Source: Chitinophagales bacterium (lineage in GTDB: Bacteria > Bacteroidota > Bacteroidia > Chitinophagales > LD1). From it: a stretch of 64,000 nt of DNA. The notes under the pieces are model-generated. The model saw nothing but the letters and a program-made list of their open reading frames with translations, made no database searches and had not been told where the DNA came from. Location: NCBI GenBank assembly GCA_016786765.1, contig JAEUUZ010000007.1, positions 1 to 64,000 on the forward strand, in the 5' to 3' direction. A program made the translations under genes and the position numbers. Of the stretch, positions 33,906 through 42,727 are shown piece by piece (positions within the stretch are counted from its first letter, which is position 1; each line of letters opens with the position of its first letter).

Positions 33906-36170
33906 ATGGCGAAGTATTTTTATCTACTCTTTTTTTCTTGCTTTTTATTATCAGCACAAGGGCAATTTTCGTATGTGTATTTTCAAAATAATACTCCGCT
34001 CCAATTGACTACAAGAGGAACGCAAACTGGAGGAAGTTTAGCCAGTAATAGATGGTGGACCACATCTGATACCATACGATCTTGGGAAAAGACCAAACAA
34101 GTGATGTGGATGAGTAGAGATGCAGGAATCACAAATGGAGTAGATTTCTTTTTTACTTTGGTAATAAAAAAAGGAACGGATAGTGTATCTTTGAAGATAA
34201 AGCTAAACGGCAATGCTATAGGAAGTGATATGTGGATTAGCTCTTCCATTCCCGGATTGACTAATCCATGGTATTTTGACAATGCTTTTCACGAAAATAC
34301 ATTTTCAATGGGAGGAAAGTCTTATACTTTAAAATTTGAGTCTTATTTCACCGGAGGTTATGATGATATTCGTTACGTGCTCCACGAGAATAATCCTTAT
34401 CTTATTGATACTGTTTTTACCAATAAGGCCACCAATTTTAGTTTATTGGCTTATAACATATATATGCTTACGCCTCCTATAGCTACTACAGACCAAGCTA
34501 TTCGGGGTTCAGAATTAGCAAATTATGTTCATGGGTACGATGCTATTATTTTGAGCGAGGCATTTTACAATTCAGTTCGTGATAATAATTTGATTCCGGG
34601 CTTAAGTGTTGAGTATCCTTATCATACAAGTGTTGTTGATCAAGCGGGAGCCGCTGAAGATGGAGGGGTGATGGTGTTCAGTAAATATCCTATTGAAAAA
34701 GAGGCTCAAATGAATTATGCTGATTGTGATGGTACTGATTGCTTATCGGCAAAGGGAGTAATGTATGCAAAAATCAATAAGAATGGGAGAAAGTATCATG
34801 TTTTTGCAACGCATACTCAGGCTTGGAACGATGCAGTAGATGTTGATGTACGAGTAAAACAATTTAATCAGTTACGTACATTCTTGACTGCACAAAATAT
34901 TGCAAGATCCGAAGCTGTATTGGTTGGTGGCGATTTGAACGTAGATAAGATTGTCAATAACTTGAATGAATACTATAGAATGTTTGACTCTTTAAAAGCT
35001 ATTGAGCCGAATTATAGTGGTGCTCTTTATTCATATGATGTGGCAAAAAATAATTACGCATCTTCAGGACAAGAATTTTTAGATTATGTTTTACCTATCA
35101 AAAATTATTTCGTGCCGTTTACAACAGATAATGAAGTAAGAGTTATTCGCAGCAAAACAGATGATTTGTTTTACAAAAATGATTTGTCGGATCATTTTGC
35201 TTTGCATGGTAAAATGGAGTATCCGTATATTATCACTGAGCCAATGGCCCAAAATGTTTGCGAAGGAATGCCACTAATATTAGTTACTCAACCTTCACAC
35301 CCCATGTACTATACATGGTTAAAAAATTATAGCGATTCTAGTATAACTGTAAATAATGATACACTATATAAGGCAAATACATTGTTAAGCGATTCTGGAA
35401 AATACAGTTGCAATATGCAGTATGCAAACGGAGGTTCACTATTTTCTGACACTGTGGTAATTTACGTTACGAAAAGACCGAAGTTACTCGTGTCGAATCC
35501 TGCTCCGGTTTGTTTTCCTCAAACTATTGACTTATCTGCGACTTTTTCAGATACTGCCAATACCACCGGAGCTGTAACCTATTGGAAAGATTCGATGTGT
35601 ACAATTCCTTCGAGTAGTATAGTTAGTCAAAGTGGTACTTATTACATCAAAAAAACAACGACAATCAATAGTTGCGTATCGGCTAATAAAATTACGACAA
35701 CTATATTTCCGGCTGTTACTTCGCCAGATATAACACAAATAGGCAATGTATTAGCATCTAATCTTGGTTCAGGTAATCAATGGTATAGTGTAAGTGACGG
35801 ATTAATTGTAGGGGCTACAGACAGCACTTTCACGCCAATCTCGAATGGTAGTTTTTATGTTGTTTATCACCATTCGAATTGTGGTGATTTTTACTCCGAC
35901 ACTATAAATTTTATGTTTAACGGGCTTACAGAAATGGCTAATGATATAACTACATCTATTTATCCCAACCCTGCAGTTAGCAAAATTACAGTTACATCTG
36001 CAATACATTGGTTGAAATTGGAAGTTGAAGATGTGAGTGGGCGGGTGGTATATGAAAGCGATTTTTCTGACAATATGAATGTTAGCACTGAAACTTGGGC
36101 TAAGGGGCTTTATGTTGTTAAACTATATAAAGATGACCAGTTTCTAAGACGAAAATTGATTGTGCAATAG
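33906..36170 (+). CDS. Secreted T9SS endonuclease/exonuclease/phosphatase-family enzyme, sphingomyelinase-like
   Basis: 754 residues: signal peptide (ending LLSAQG), a ~150-residue beta-rich N-terminal part, then an EEP catalytic domain at ~178-440. Catalytic landmarks: SLLAYNIYML (Asn), IILSEAF (Glu), FATHTQAW (His), VGGDLNVDK (Asp/Asn) and the terminal DLSDHFALHG (Asp-His). The arrangement resembles neutral sphingomyelinase/phospholipase C more than DNase. An Ig-like segment follows and the protein ends in a T9SS sorting domain (SIYPNPAVSKITVTS ... WAKGLYVVKLYKDD). The secreted phosphodiesterase role is well supported; the sphingomyelin substrate is inferred. Confidence 0.82.
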   Translation: MAKYFYLLFFSCFLLSAQGQFSYVYFQNNTPLQLTTRGTQTGGSLASNRWWTTSDTIRSWEKTKQVMWMSRDAGITNGVDFFFTLVIKKGTDSVSLKIKLNGNAIGSDMWISSSIPGLTNPWYFDNAFHENTFSMGGKSYTLKFESYFTGGYDDIRYVLHENNPYLIDTVFTNKATNFSLLAYNIYMLTPPIATTDQAIRGSELANYVHGYDAIILSEAFYNSVRDNNLIPGLSVEYPYHTSVVDQAGAAEDGGVMVFSKYPIEKEAQMNYADCDGTDCLSAKGVMYAKINKNGRKYHVFATHTQAWNDAVDVDVRVKQFNQLRTFLTAQNIARSEAVLVGGDLNVDKIVNNLNEYYRMFDSLKAIEPNYSGALYSYDVAKNNYASSGQEFLDYVLPIKNYFVPFTTDNEVRVIRSKTDDLFYKNDLSDHFALHGKMEYPYIITEPMAQNVCEGMPLILVTQPSHPMYYTWLKNYSDSSITVNNDTLYKANTLLSDSGKYSCNMQYANGGSLFSDTVVIYVTKRPKLLVSNPAPVCFPQTIDLSATFSDTANTTGAVTYWKDSMCTIPSSSIVSQSGTYYIKKTTTINSCVSANKITTTIFPAVTSPDITQIGNVLASNLGSGNQWYSVSDGLIVGATDSTFTPISNGSFYVVYHHSNCGDFYSDTINFMFNGLTEMANDITTSIYPNPAVSKITVTSAIHWLKLEVEDVSGRVVYESDFSDNMNVSTETWAKGLYVVKLYKDDQFLRRKLIVQ

Positions 36171-36202
36171 CCATTTTTGTTGACATAATTTTGGCGAGAA
36201 TT

Positions 36203-36979
36203 TTATTCAAATTCTACCACACATTTCAATATTTCAGGATTTGCGATAATATCGAAAAATCCATATTCGATATTCATTGTTTTGCCATCTAAACTAAATG
36301 TTGCTTTTTCGTTGTTTACTTTCTTAATACGCTTAGGAAATACATAAGTGGTTTTATATTTCAACATACTCGACATGGATTCCATCAATTCCTTATCTTT
36401 TTCCGATTGTTTCTTGTCTTTCTCTTCTGCTTTAAACTCTATGTTTCGAGAAAAGACGTTGTTTTTATAATCGAATTTAGAATTGAAGTAATTTACCACA
36501 TTGTCGCGCTTCCCCACTTTATCTTTAAAAGTACTCTTTCCTTTTTTTGCGTCTTCTAGCATCATGTGATAAAAGAAAATTTTGTTTCCGTCTACAATTT
36601 CACTGGGTTGTTTAAAATCTATACTGAAACTTGTGGAAGATTTATCATCGCTTTCTTCGCTCACTTTTACCGTGTAGTTTTCAATCAGTTTTTCGTATTT
36701 TTCGAAGAGTTCTTTATTGCTTTTTACCACACTTTTGGCAAAGTTCTCATCCACATAAGTTTGATATGTTTTTCCGGAGTAAGAAATGGCTTTGCCTTTT
36801 TCAATCGATTCTGTTTTTTCGGCTTTCGAAGTATCTAACCCTTTTAACATGCTCCCAGCATCAATATCGAACGAATACGTATAGTTACCTGAGCCATTTT
36901 CATTGAGTACCAGTTTTTCGTTGAACTGACAAGAGCAAAAGAATAATCCGGTAAGGCTAAAAAGGATAAGTTTACGCAT
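36203..36979 (-). CDS. Hypothetical lipoprotein
   Basis: 258 residues from the ATG at 36979, where a lipoprotein signal begins (MRKLILFSLTGLFFCSCQ); an upstream GTG at 37159 would add 60 residues of unlike composition and is rejected. The mature chain is very Lys- and Glu-rich with a conserved-looking opening (KLVLNENGSGNYTYSFDIDAGSM) seen in Bacteroidota lipoproteins of unknown function. No catalytic motif. Divergent from the SCP2 protein at 37195. Confidence 0.75.
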   Translation of the reverse strand: MRKLILFSLTGLFFCSCQFNEKLVLNENGSGNYTYSFDIDAGSMLKGLDTSKAEKTESIEKGKAISYSGKTYQTYVDENFAKSVVKSNKELFEKYEKLIENYTVKVSEESDDKSSTSFSIDFKQPSEIVDGNKIFFYHMMLEDAKKGKSTFKDKVGKRDNVVNYFNSKFDYKNNVFSRNIEFKAEEKDKKQSEKDKELMESMSSMLKYKTTYVFPKRIKKVNNEKATFSLDGKTMNIEYGFFDIIANPEILKCVVEFE

Positions 36980-37194
36980 ATATGTTTTTTGGGTAAAGCT
37001 AGGAAAAGAACTTGTTTGGCCAATACGATAGTTTATATGCAGCTCTAAATTTGGAAGATCTCTTTTACTATGCAAATCCTGCTGCTTCAATAATATTTTT
37101 GAATTCGCTATAATTACTAAACATTTTTTTATTATTGCTATACAGAACGGGTATTTCACGTTTCAAATTAACTAAAAACAATAAAAACAAAACA

Positions 37195-37494
37195 ATGGCA
37201 TTCGAAACAATTTTATCAAAAGTTCAGGGTTTGGCGGCTACAGCACCTGCATTAGGCAAATCACTAAAATTTGATTTTGGTGGAAACGTAATTGTGATTG
37301 ATGGGAAAGGCGATACAAATGTTGTTTCTACTGACGACAAAGAAGTAGACTGTGCTATCAGCGTGTCTATGGACGATTTGCAAGGCTTAATGAGTGGTTC
37401 TGTGAACCCGATGATGGCCTTTATGAGTGGCAAAATTAAAGTAAAAGGCGACATGGGTGTAGCTATGAAACTTCAGACGTTGTTCAAAGGATAA
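37195..37494 (+). CDS. SCP2 sterol-binding domain protein
   Basis: 99 residues from the ATG at 37195 (the upstream in-frame ATG at 37135 is rejected for lack of similarity). It reads as a complete SCP2/SCPx-type domain: LKFDFGGNVIVIDGKGDTNVVSTDDKEVDCAISVSMDDLQGLMSGSVNPM with the closing FMSGKIKVKGDMGVAMKLQTLF. Such small cytosolic proteins bind hydrophobic ligands (fatty acyl-CoA, lipids). Ligand unknown. Monocistronic with a terminator at 37524. Confidence 0.85.
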   Translation: MAFETILSKVQGLAATAPALGKSLKFDFGGNVIVIDGKGDTNVVSTDDKEVDCAISVSMDDLQGLMSGSVNPMMAFMSGKIKVKGDMGVAMKLQTLFKG

Positions 37495-37523
37495 TTTCAG
37501 CATCGAACATTGTTCGGTCTTAC

Positions 37524-37556
37524 AATAGCTTCTTCGCAGTGTGTGAAGAAGCTATT
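37524..37556. terminator. Intrinsic terminator between convergent genes
   Basis: AATAGCTTCTTC (37524-37535) pairs perfectly with GAAGAAGCTATT (37545-37556). It lies between the 3' ends of the SCP2 gene and the minus-strand TonB receptor and can serve both. Confidence 0.65.
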
Positions 37557-37561
37557 TGATT

Positions 37562-39928
37562 TTAGAACTCTACCTTAAAGAAAAGTATAGGTATAATACC
37601 AATGTTCTTTTTGTATTCCACAGCTTGTGTTTTCGGGTTGTAAATACGTGCTGCTACATTCAAGCGGTTAATTACATTCTGGATTTCAACTCCCACTTGC
37701 CAATTCCATTTTTTTTGATTTTTGCGATAGCCTAAACCTAAATCAACACGCACATAATCGGGTAGTTTTTCCGAGAATGGATGGGTTTGGTCAAATACTG
37801 TATAGCCGGCTGCTTTACTCGCTGCCAGATCTACAGTAGATTGCCGCAGACCGCCACGCCAAAGAATTTTTGCATTGGTAGTAATGCGATTGATTTTTTT
37901 CTTCCCAATCACAAATTCTTTTCCGCCCAGCAAATTGAAAACATAACGTGTGTTGTATGCCGTGTTGAACCAACGTCCATTATCGGTTCGGTATTTAGAG
38001 TCGAATACCGAAGCCGTGAATAGAAAATAATAGTTTTGTGAAAACAGCTTTTCGAATGTAAGCTCTAAGCCATAGTTCATCCCACGACCTGTGTTTTTCA
38101 ATGGAACGCTTACAAATCCATCGTTTTGGTTGATGGTCGATAAATAATCATTCGCCCCGTATCCTACAGGCACACTGAATAGGTATTGAAAATAGAGCTC
38201 GGCTTTCACGCGAAAGTTTTTCAAGAAGTTGATGTTATAACCCAATACGGAATGGAAGGAACGCGACATATCTAAATAATGATTTCTATTGCGTTCAAAA
38301 GGATTTGTGGTGCTTATAGCTGTTGTATAGGTGGAAATCGCATCTAGTCTATTATGCAAACCAACACCTAATGCCAACGTTTGATTTTCTTTGAAACGGT
38401 ATTCAATACTGGCTCTTGGTTCGATGTAAAATTTTTTATTGATAAATGAGTAAGTGAAATGTAAGCCTGAAATAATATTCACTTGGTTATTCAAACGATG
38501 TTTCCATTGGTAAAAGCCTTGTAGTAAGTATGTAGCGCCCTTCGATTGCACTTTTGTTTGCGGATCGCTGAAACCTGCTGCAGCTTCCTTATTCAGTAAA
38601 TCATAGTTTAAGTAAGAAAAAATAATGCCCGTTCGAATCGTATTTTTTACATCAATCTTCCGGTTGAAAGTAGTAGCTGCTCTTGCTGTAATATAGGTGA
38701 AGGATTCAGTAACTAAATTTTGATTGGAATAGTTGTTGTTCAAGGTGTCGAGGAAATATTTGTTCTGCGAAGCATTTAAAGAAACAACTGTGTATAGCGA
38801 ACTTTTTTCGTCAAAATAAGTAGTGTTGGTGATGCCCACCATGCCCATGCGTTGTTTGAGTTCTTCCACTTGCTTGTCGGTAGTTTCCTTCCATTTGGTT
38901 GAATCACGTACAGCCTTATTCCCTAATGAACTCATACCGCCTAAACCAAAGAGAGACAATACGCTTTTTCGACCTGAAGGTAAGTTAATATTGAACGCTA
39001 AATCTTGGTATTTGGGCGTCTGACTTTGTCCGAATGTTATCCCCAATTTCCCCAAAACATCCAACGTAGAGTAGCGATAGTTAATTAAAAACGATCCTTT
39101 GTATTTCTTTGAAAATGGTCCTTCCGCTGCGGCCTCCAATCCTAAAATGCCTACCTGTGCTGCAAATTCGTGTTTGTTGCTATTCCCTTTTCTGAAATGT
39201 AAGTCGAAAACACCGGAAAGTGCATTGCCAAACTCAGCAGGGAATGCCCCTGAATAGAAATCAGTGTTGCTGAGCATATTCGCACTGAGCATACTCACAC
39301 CACCACCGGTTGCGCCTTCCGATGAGGCGAAGTGATTGGGATTCGGCATTTCCAAGCCTTCTAAACGCCACAACATACCGCGTGGTGAGTTTCCGCGAAC
39401 AACAATCTGATTGCTTTCATCATTAGAAGATACAACCCCTGCAAAACTTTGCGCCATACGTGCCGGATCGTTTAGTGTTGCGGCATAGCGCTTGGTTTCT
39501 TCTACTGAAAACGATTGCGAACTTACTGCTGCAAATTCGTTTCGAGCACGGTATTTCGAACGTTCGGATTTAATTACAACTTCCTTCATTTCGTTCACCT
39601 TTTCTTGAATGGAAACATTAATGATAGTTTGTTTTCCGGTGGTAAGGAGTACTTCGGAAACGGTTACTTCTTCAAAGCCAATCATGGTACATTTGATGTT
39701 CACCCGGCCCGGTTTCAAGTTTGAAAATTTAAAATCGCCACTGGCATCGGTACTTACTGCATCGGTAAAGGTTTTGTCGCTCACAATAACAGTTACACCC
39801 GGAAGTGGTACTTTTGAATCTTTATCGCTAACTTTGCCACTTAGCGTACAATTATAACTTTGTTGCGCAGAAAGGTTCAACGCTAAAAAGAGAAACACGA
39901 ACAAAAACAAATGAATAGCTGTTTTCAT
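37562..39928 (-). CDS. TonB-dependent receptor with carboxypeptidase-like N-terminal domain
   Basis: 788 residues. Signal peptide (MKTAIHLFLFVFLFLALNLSAQ), then a ~85-residue carboxypeptidase-regulatory-like domain (LSGKVSDKDSKVPLPGVTVIVSDKTF ... GRVNIKCTMIGFEEV), a plug (AVSSQSFSVEETKRYAATLNDPARMAQSFAGVV ... IVVRGNSPRGMLWRLEGLEMPNPNHFASSEGATGGGVSML) and a barrel ending in ILFFKVEF. SusC-like neighbours (SusD) are absent, so it is not a classical glycan-uptake pair. The substrate cannot be told. Divergent from the EGF-like lipoprotein with only 30 bases between starts. Confidence 0.88.
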   Translation of the reverse strand: MKTAIHLFLFVFLFLALNLSAQQSYNCTLSGKVSDKDSKVPLPGVTVIVSDKTFTDAVSTDASGDFKFSNLKPGRVNIKCTMIGFEEVTVSEVLLTTGKQTIINVSIQEKVNEMKEVVIKSERSKYRARNEFAAVSSQSFSVEETKRYAATLNDPARMAQSFAGVVSSNDESNQIVVRGNSPRGMLWRLEGLEMPNPNHFASSEGATGGGVSMLSANMLSNTDFYSGAFPAEFGNALSGVFDLHFRKGNSNKHEFAAQVGILGLEAAAEGPFSKKYKGSFLINYRYSTLDVLGKLGITFGQSQTPKYQDLAFNINLPSGRKSVLSLFGLGGMSSLGNKAVRDSTKWKETTDKQVEELKQRMGMVGITNTTYFDEKSSLYTVVSLNASQNKYFLDTLNNNYSNQNLVTESFTYITARAATTFNRKIDVKNTIRTGIIFSYLNYDLLNKEAAAGFSDPQTKVQSKGATYLLQGFYQWKHRLNNQVNIISGLHFTYSFINKKFYIEPRASIEYRFKENQTLALGVGLHNRLDAISTYTTAISTTNPFERNRNHYLDMSRSFHSVLGYNINFLKNFRVKAELYFQYLFSVPVGYGANDYLSTINQNDGFVSVPLKNTGRGMNYGLELTFEKLFSQNYYFLFTASVFDSKYRTDNGRWFNTAYNTRYVFNLLGGKEFVIGKKKINRITTNAKILWRGGLRQSTVDLAASKAAGYTVFDQTHPFSEKLPDYVRVDLGLGYRKNQKKWNWQVGVEIQNVINRLNVAARIYNPKTQAVEYKKNIGIIPILFFKVEF

Positions 39929-39958
39929 AATACAGTTCTAATATATTTTAAATCCGCG

Positions 39959-40468
39959 ATGGGTGTGAAAAAACATATCGTTTTTATGTTGATGATTTTC
40001 ATCATTGCAGTGGCCGGTTGCAAAAAGAAATGCGACCAGTGCCATAATGGAGGTTTGTGTGATGCCAAGAATGTATGCGAATGCAAGGGGCAATACGATG
40101 GGAAATTTTGTGATACGCTTTGCCCGATTGGCTTTGAAGGCGATACGTGTCAGATTCTTACCAAGTCAAAATTTATTGGTTCGTGGGATTGTACTACCAA
40201 TGGTTCCGATGAAACCAGCATTACACATTTAATTCAAATTTCTGACGATCCTTATTTTGTATGGACGAAGTTTTCCAATGTTGCCGGACAAGCCTTTAGT
40301 TTGCGTGGAACTGTTTCTGCTAAAAACAGAATTGAATTTTACGAGCAAAATGCACAAGGCTCTTATACCGGAAAAGTAGATGGCTCGGCCGTGATTAATG
40401 GCGATGAAATGTCGATTAATATTCGTAAAAACGGAATAGATTATTTTACAAAAGCAAAACGATTGTGA
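39959..40468 (+). CDS. Lipoprotein with EGF-like Cys-rich domain
   Basis: 169 residues from the ATG at 39959, which begins a lipoprotein signal (FIIAVAGC, Cys ~22). Directly after the lipobox is an EGF-like segment: CDQCHNGGLCDAKNVCECKGQYDGKFCDTLCP, the spacing of an EGF module, followed by GFEGDTC. The C-terminal ~100 residues form a lipocalin-like beta segment (FIGSWDCTTNGSDETSITHLIQ ... RIEFYEQNAQ ... AVINGDEMSINIRK). EGF modules are uncommon in bacteria and found mostly in Bacteroidota surface proteins. Its stop overlaps the GTG of the RluA gene. Confidence 0.75.
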   Translation: MGVKKHIVFMLMIFIIAVAGCKKKCDQCHNGGLCDAKNVCECKGQYDGKFCDTLCPIGFEGDTCQILTKSKFIGSWDCTTNGSDETSITHLIQISDDPYFVWTKFSNVAGQAFSLRGTVSAKNRIEFYEQNAQGSYTGKVDGSAVINGDEMSINIRKNGIDYFTKAKRL

Positions 40469-41193
40469 TAGCAAAAGAGGTAAAGACTGCGGTGATATGG
40501 GAAGATGAACACATTCTGATTGCCAACAAACCTTCCGGAATAGCGGTAATTCCTGAGCGTTTTGACACAGAGAAGAAAGATTTTAAGAGTGTATTGGAAA
40601 AGCAGTTAGGTATTGGGTTATTTACGGTGCACCGTATCGACCGTGATACCAGCGGCATTGTTTGTTTTGCGAAAACAGCTGAAGCCCATAAAGCCATGAA
40701 CGATTTGTTCGAAAATCGTAAAGTGGAAAAGAAATATTTTGCGTTTATCAGCGGTCGTTTAGAGGGTAAAGTAGGGGAGATGGATTTCCCTATTGCGCAT
40801 CACCCGGCTAAAAACGGGAAGATGATTATTCACCCAAAAGGGAAAGAAGCTTTTACATCGTTTGAAGTCATTGATCAATTTAAACATGCTGCCTTTGTTC
40901 AAGTACAAATCAAAACCGGCAGAACGCACCAAATTCGAGTACACTTTGCTGCAGCAGGACATCCATTGTTAGTTGATCCTTTGTATGGAAAAGGTGAAGG
41001 ATTCATGCTTTCATCTATCAAGAAAAAATATAATCAGAACGATGATGAACGACCGGTGTTAGGTCGATTGTCTTTACACGCAGGGGCGCTGGGTTTTGAG
41101 CATCCGTTCACCGGAGAAGATGTTGCATTCGAAGCTGCACTGCCGAAGGATATGGAGGCTACATTAAGACTGTTTAGAAAATACGACCTATAA
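40465..41193 (+). CDS. RluA-family pseudouridine synthase
   Basis: 242 residues from a GTG overlapping the previous stop (GTGA). It isomerises uridines in rRNA or tRNA. Catalytic Asp lies in TVHRIDRDTSGIVCFAK; KPSGIAVIPE and the late KTGRTHQIRVHFAAAGHPLLVDPLYG are the other family blocks. No S4 domain is present. The exact RNA target is unknown. Confidence 0.93.
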   Translation: MIAKEVKTAVIWEDEHILIANKPSGIAVIPERFDTEKKDFKSVLEKQLGIGLFTVHRIDRDTSGIVCFAKTAEAHKAMNDLFENRKVEKKYFAFISGRLEGKVGEMDFPIAHHPAKNGKMIIHPKGKEAFTSFEVIDQFKHAAFVQVQIKTGRTHQIRVHFAAAGHPLLVDPLYGKGEGFMLSSIKKKYNQNDDERPVLGRLSLHAGALGFEHPFTGEDVAFEAALPKDMEATLRLFRKYDL

Positions 41194-41246
41194 TAGTGTG
41201 TTGAATTAAGATTTATTCATTTCATTATTTTACCTACTTTTCGCCT

Positions 41247-41960
41247 ATGAATTCACCACATCACCACCATCACAACGAAGAGCATTTCGAGAGCTCTGAT
41301 TTAATTAAAGACATCGTTATTGGTATGTCTGATGGATTAACTGTGCCCTTTGCATTAGCGGCTGGTTTGAGTGGAGCCGTAGATTCGAATTCGATTATTT
41401 TAACGGCCGGTATTGCCGAAATTGTAGCAGGTTCTATTGCTATGGGATTAGGTGGTTATTTAGCCGGTAGAACCGAAATCGAGCATTATGATTCGGAGTT
41501 GAAGCGCGAATATTATGAAGTAGATGTATACCCGGAAAAAGAGAAGCATGAAATCAAAGAGATTTTTGCCGACTATGGTTTCTCAGAAGCCACTCAAAAT
41601 GTGATTGTGGATGAAATTAGCAAAGACAAAGAGAAGTGGGTTGATTTTATGATGAAATACGAATTAGGTCTAGATAAACCCGATGCCAACCGTGCGCGCA
41701 ATAGTGCATTGACCATTGGATTGTCGTACGTTGTAGGTGGTTTTATTCCTTTAACAGCTTATTTCTTTGCAACAACACCAATGCAAGGATTAATTGGCTC
41801 ATCAGTGTTAACAATCATCTGTTTGTTGGTGTTTGGATATTTCAAAAGCAAGGTCACCGGGCAACCACCAATTTGGGGAGCTTTGAAAGTTACTATTATT
41901 GGTGTAGCTGCTGCTGCTGCTGCCTTTGGGGTGGCTAAATTAGTGGATGGGCATTTCTAA
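41247..41960 (+). CDS. VIT1/CCC1-family iron/manganese transporter
   Basis: 237 residues. A His-rich N-terminus (SPHHHHHNEE) precedes the conserved KDIVIGMSDGLTVPFALAAGLSGAV, the first membrane helix of the VIT family. A soluble Glu-rich metal-binding section (DVYPEKEKHEIKEIFADYGF) lies between helices 2 and 3. About five helices in all. Members export Fe(II) or Mn(II) from the cytosol in exchange for protons. Converges on aroQ with a 4-base overlap. Confidence 0.9.
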   Translation: MNSPHHHHHNEEHFESSDLIKDIVIGMSDGLTVPFALAAGLSGAVDSNSIILTAGIAEIVAGSIAMGLGGYLAGRTEIEHYDSELKREYYEVDVYPEKEKHEIKEIFADYGFSEATQNVIVDEISKDKEKWVDFMMKYELGLDKPDANRARNSALTIGLSYVVGGFIPLTAYFFATTPMQGLIGSSVLTIICLLVFGYFKSKVTGQPPIWGALKVTIIGVAAAAAAFGVAKLVDGHF

Positions 41961-42379
41961 CTCAACAAGCTATCCAATCCCAACACATAACTATCTAACC
42001 CAAAACCGGCAATAATTCCTTTGCAAACGCCTGATATCATGGATTGGTGGCGGAATTCTTCACGCGCATAAATATTGGAAATGTGTATTTCAATTACCGG
42101 AGTTTTAATAGCTGCAATTGCATCGCGAATCGCTACGGATGTATGTGTGTAGCCACCGGCATTCAATAAAATCCCATCATATTTAAACCCTACTTCTTGA
42201 ATTTTATCAATCAGTTCCCCTTCCACATTTGATTGAAAATAACTTAGGTGCACATCATCGCTGTAAATATCTTTCATCTCTTCAAAAAACTCGGTAAACG
42301 ACATATCTCCATAAATATCAGTTTCTCGTTTGCCGAGTAAATTCAAGTTAGGTCCGTTGATGATGATGATTTTTTTCAT
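41957..42379 (-). CDS. aroQ: Type II 3-dehydroquinate dehydratase
   Basis: 140 residues from the ATG at 42379, the start that gives the canonical MKKIIIINGPNLNLLGKRE. It catalyses the third step of the shikimate pathway. The catalytic loop LGKRETDIYG, NAGGYTHTSVAIRDAI and EIHISNIYAREEFRHQS are intact, including the active Tyr and His. Full length for the family. Confidence 0.96.
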   Translation of the reverse strand: MKKIIIINGPNLNLLGKRETDIYGDMSFTEFFEEMKDIYSDDVHLSYFQSNVEGELIDKIQEVGFKYDGILLNAGGYTHTSVAIRDAIAAIKTPVIEIHISNIYAREEFRHQSMISGVCKGIIAGFGLDSYVLGLDSLLS

Positions 42380-42473
42380 GACAGCAATTGCATTATAGTG
42401 CAAATAAGCAAAATAATTTCGGCTCAATAGCTATGCTGTGGTACGAATGATTGTGAACAGAACAAAAAATGAT

Positions 42474-42503
42474 TTTGGCGCTTCGATAAAGTTTTTACAT
42501 TTG
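42474..42503 (+). promoter_or_regulatory. Bacteroidota-type promoter of the SRP RNA
   Basis: TTTG (42474-42477), an 18-base spacer and TACATTTG (42496-42503), a perfect -7 TAnnTTTG element. The RNA starts four bases later. Confidence 0.75.
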
Positions 42504-42506
42504 CGC

Positions 42507-42604
42507 TGGGTAAGCCTTATACGACCAGCTCCCTCTTACTCCTCCAGGGTGGAAACACAGCAAAGGTACGAGGTTGTAGCGGTGCGATATGAGTAACTTA
42601 CCCA
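42507..42604 (+). ncRNA. ffs: Signal recognition particle RNA, small bacterial type
   Basis: A 98-base hairpin RNA. The outer stem pairs TGGGTAAG (42507-42514) with CTTACCCA (42597-42604). The apical domain contains the conserved CTCCAGGGTGGAAACACAGCAAAGGTACGAGG segment (shown in two parts: CTCCAGGGTGGAAAC, then ACAGCAAAGGTACGAGG), followed by TTGTAGCGGTGC. These are the Ffh-binding symmetric and asymmetric loops. It is preceded by a perfect promoter and followed by a T run. The RNA targets membrane and secreted proteins together with Ffh. Confidence 0.88.
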
Positions 42605-42727
42605 CTTTTTTTGTCTTCTTCACACCCTGTTGATTTTATTTTCCTTACATATCTTAATGTTTTATCACTTTTGAATGCCGAACAGCATACGTTGTGCTGC
42701 TTTGCATTTAACCCATAAAATTACGTT

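Noticed and set aside
37562-39928. SusC-type glycan utilisation locus
   Set aside because: No SusD-like lipoprotein or glycoside hydrolase lies nearby; only the receptor architecture is shared.
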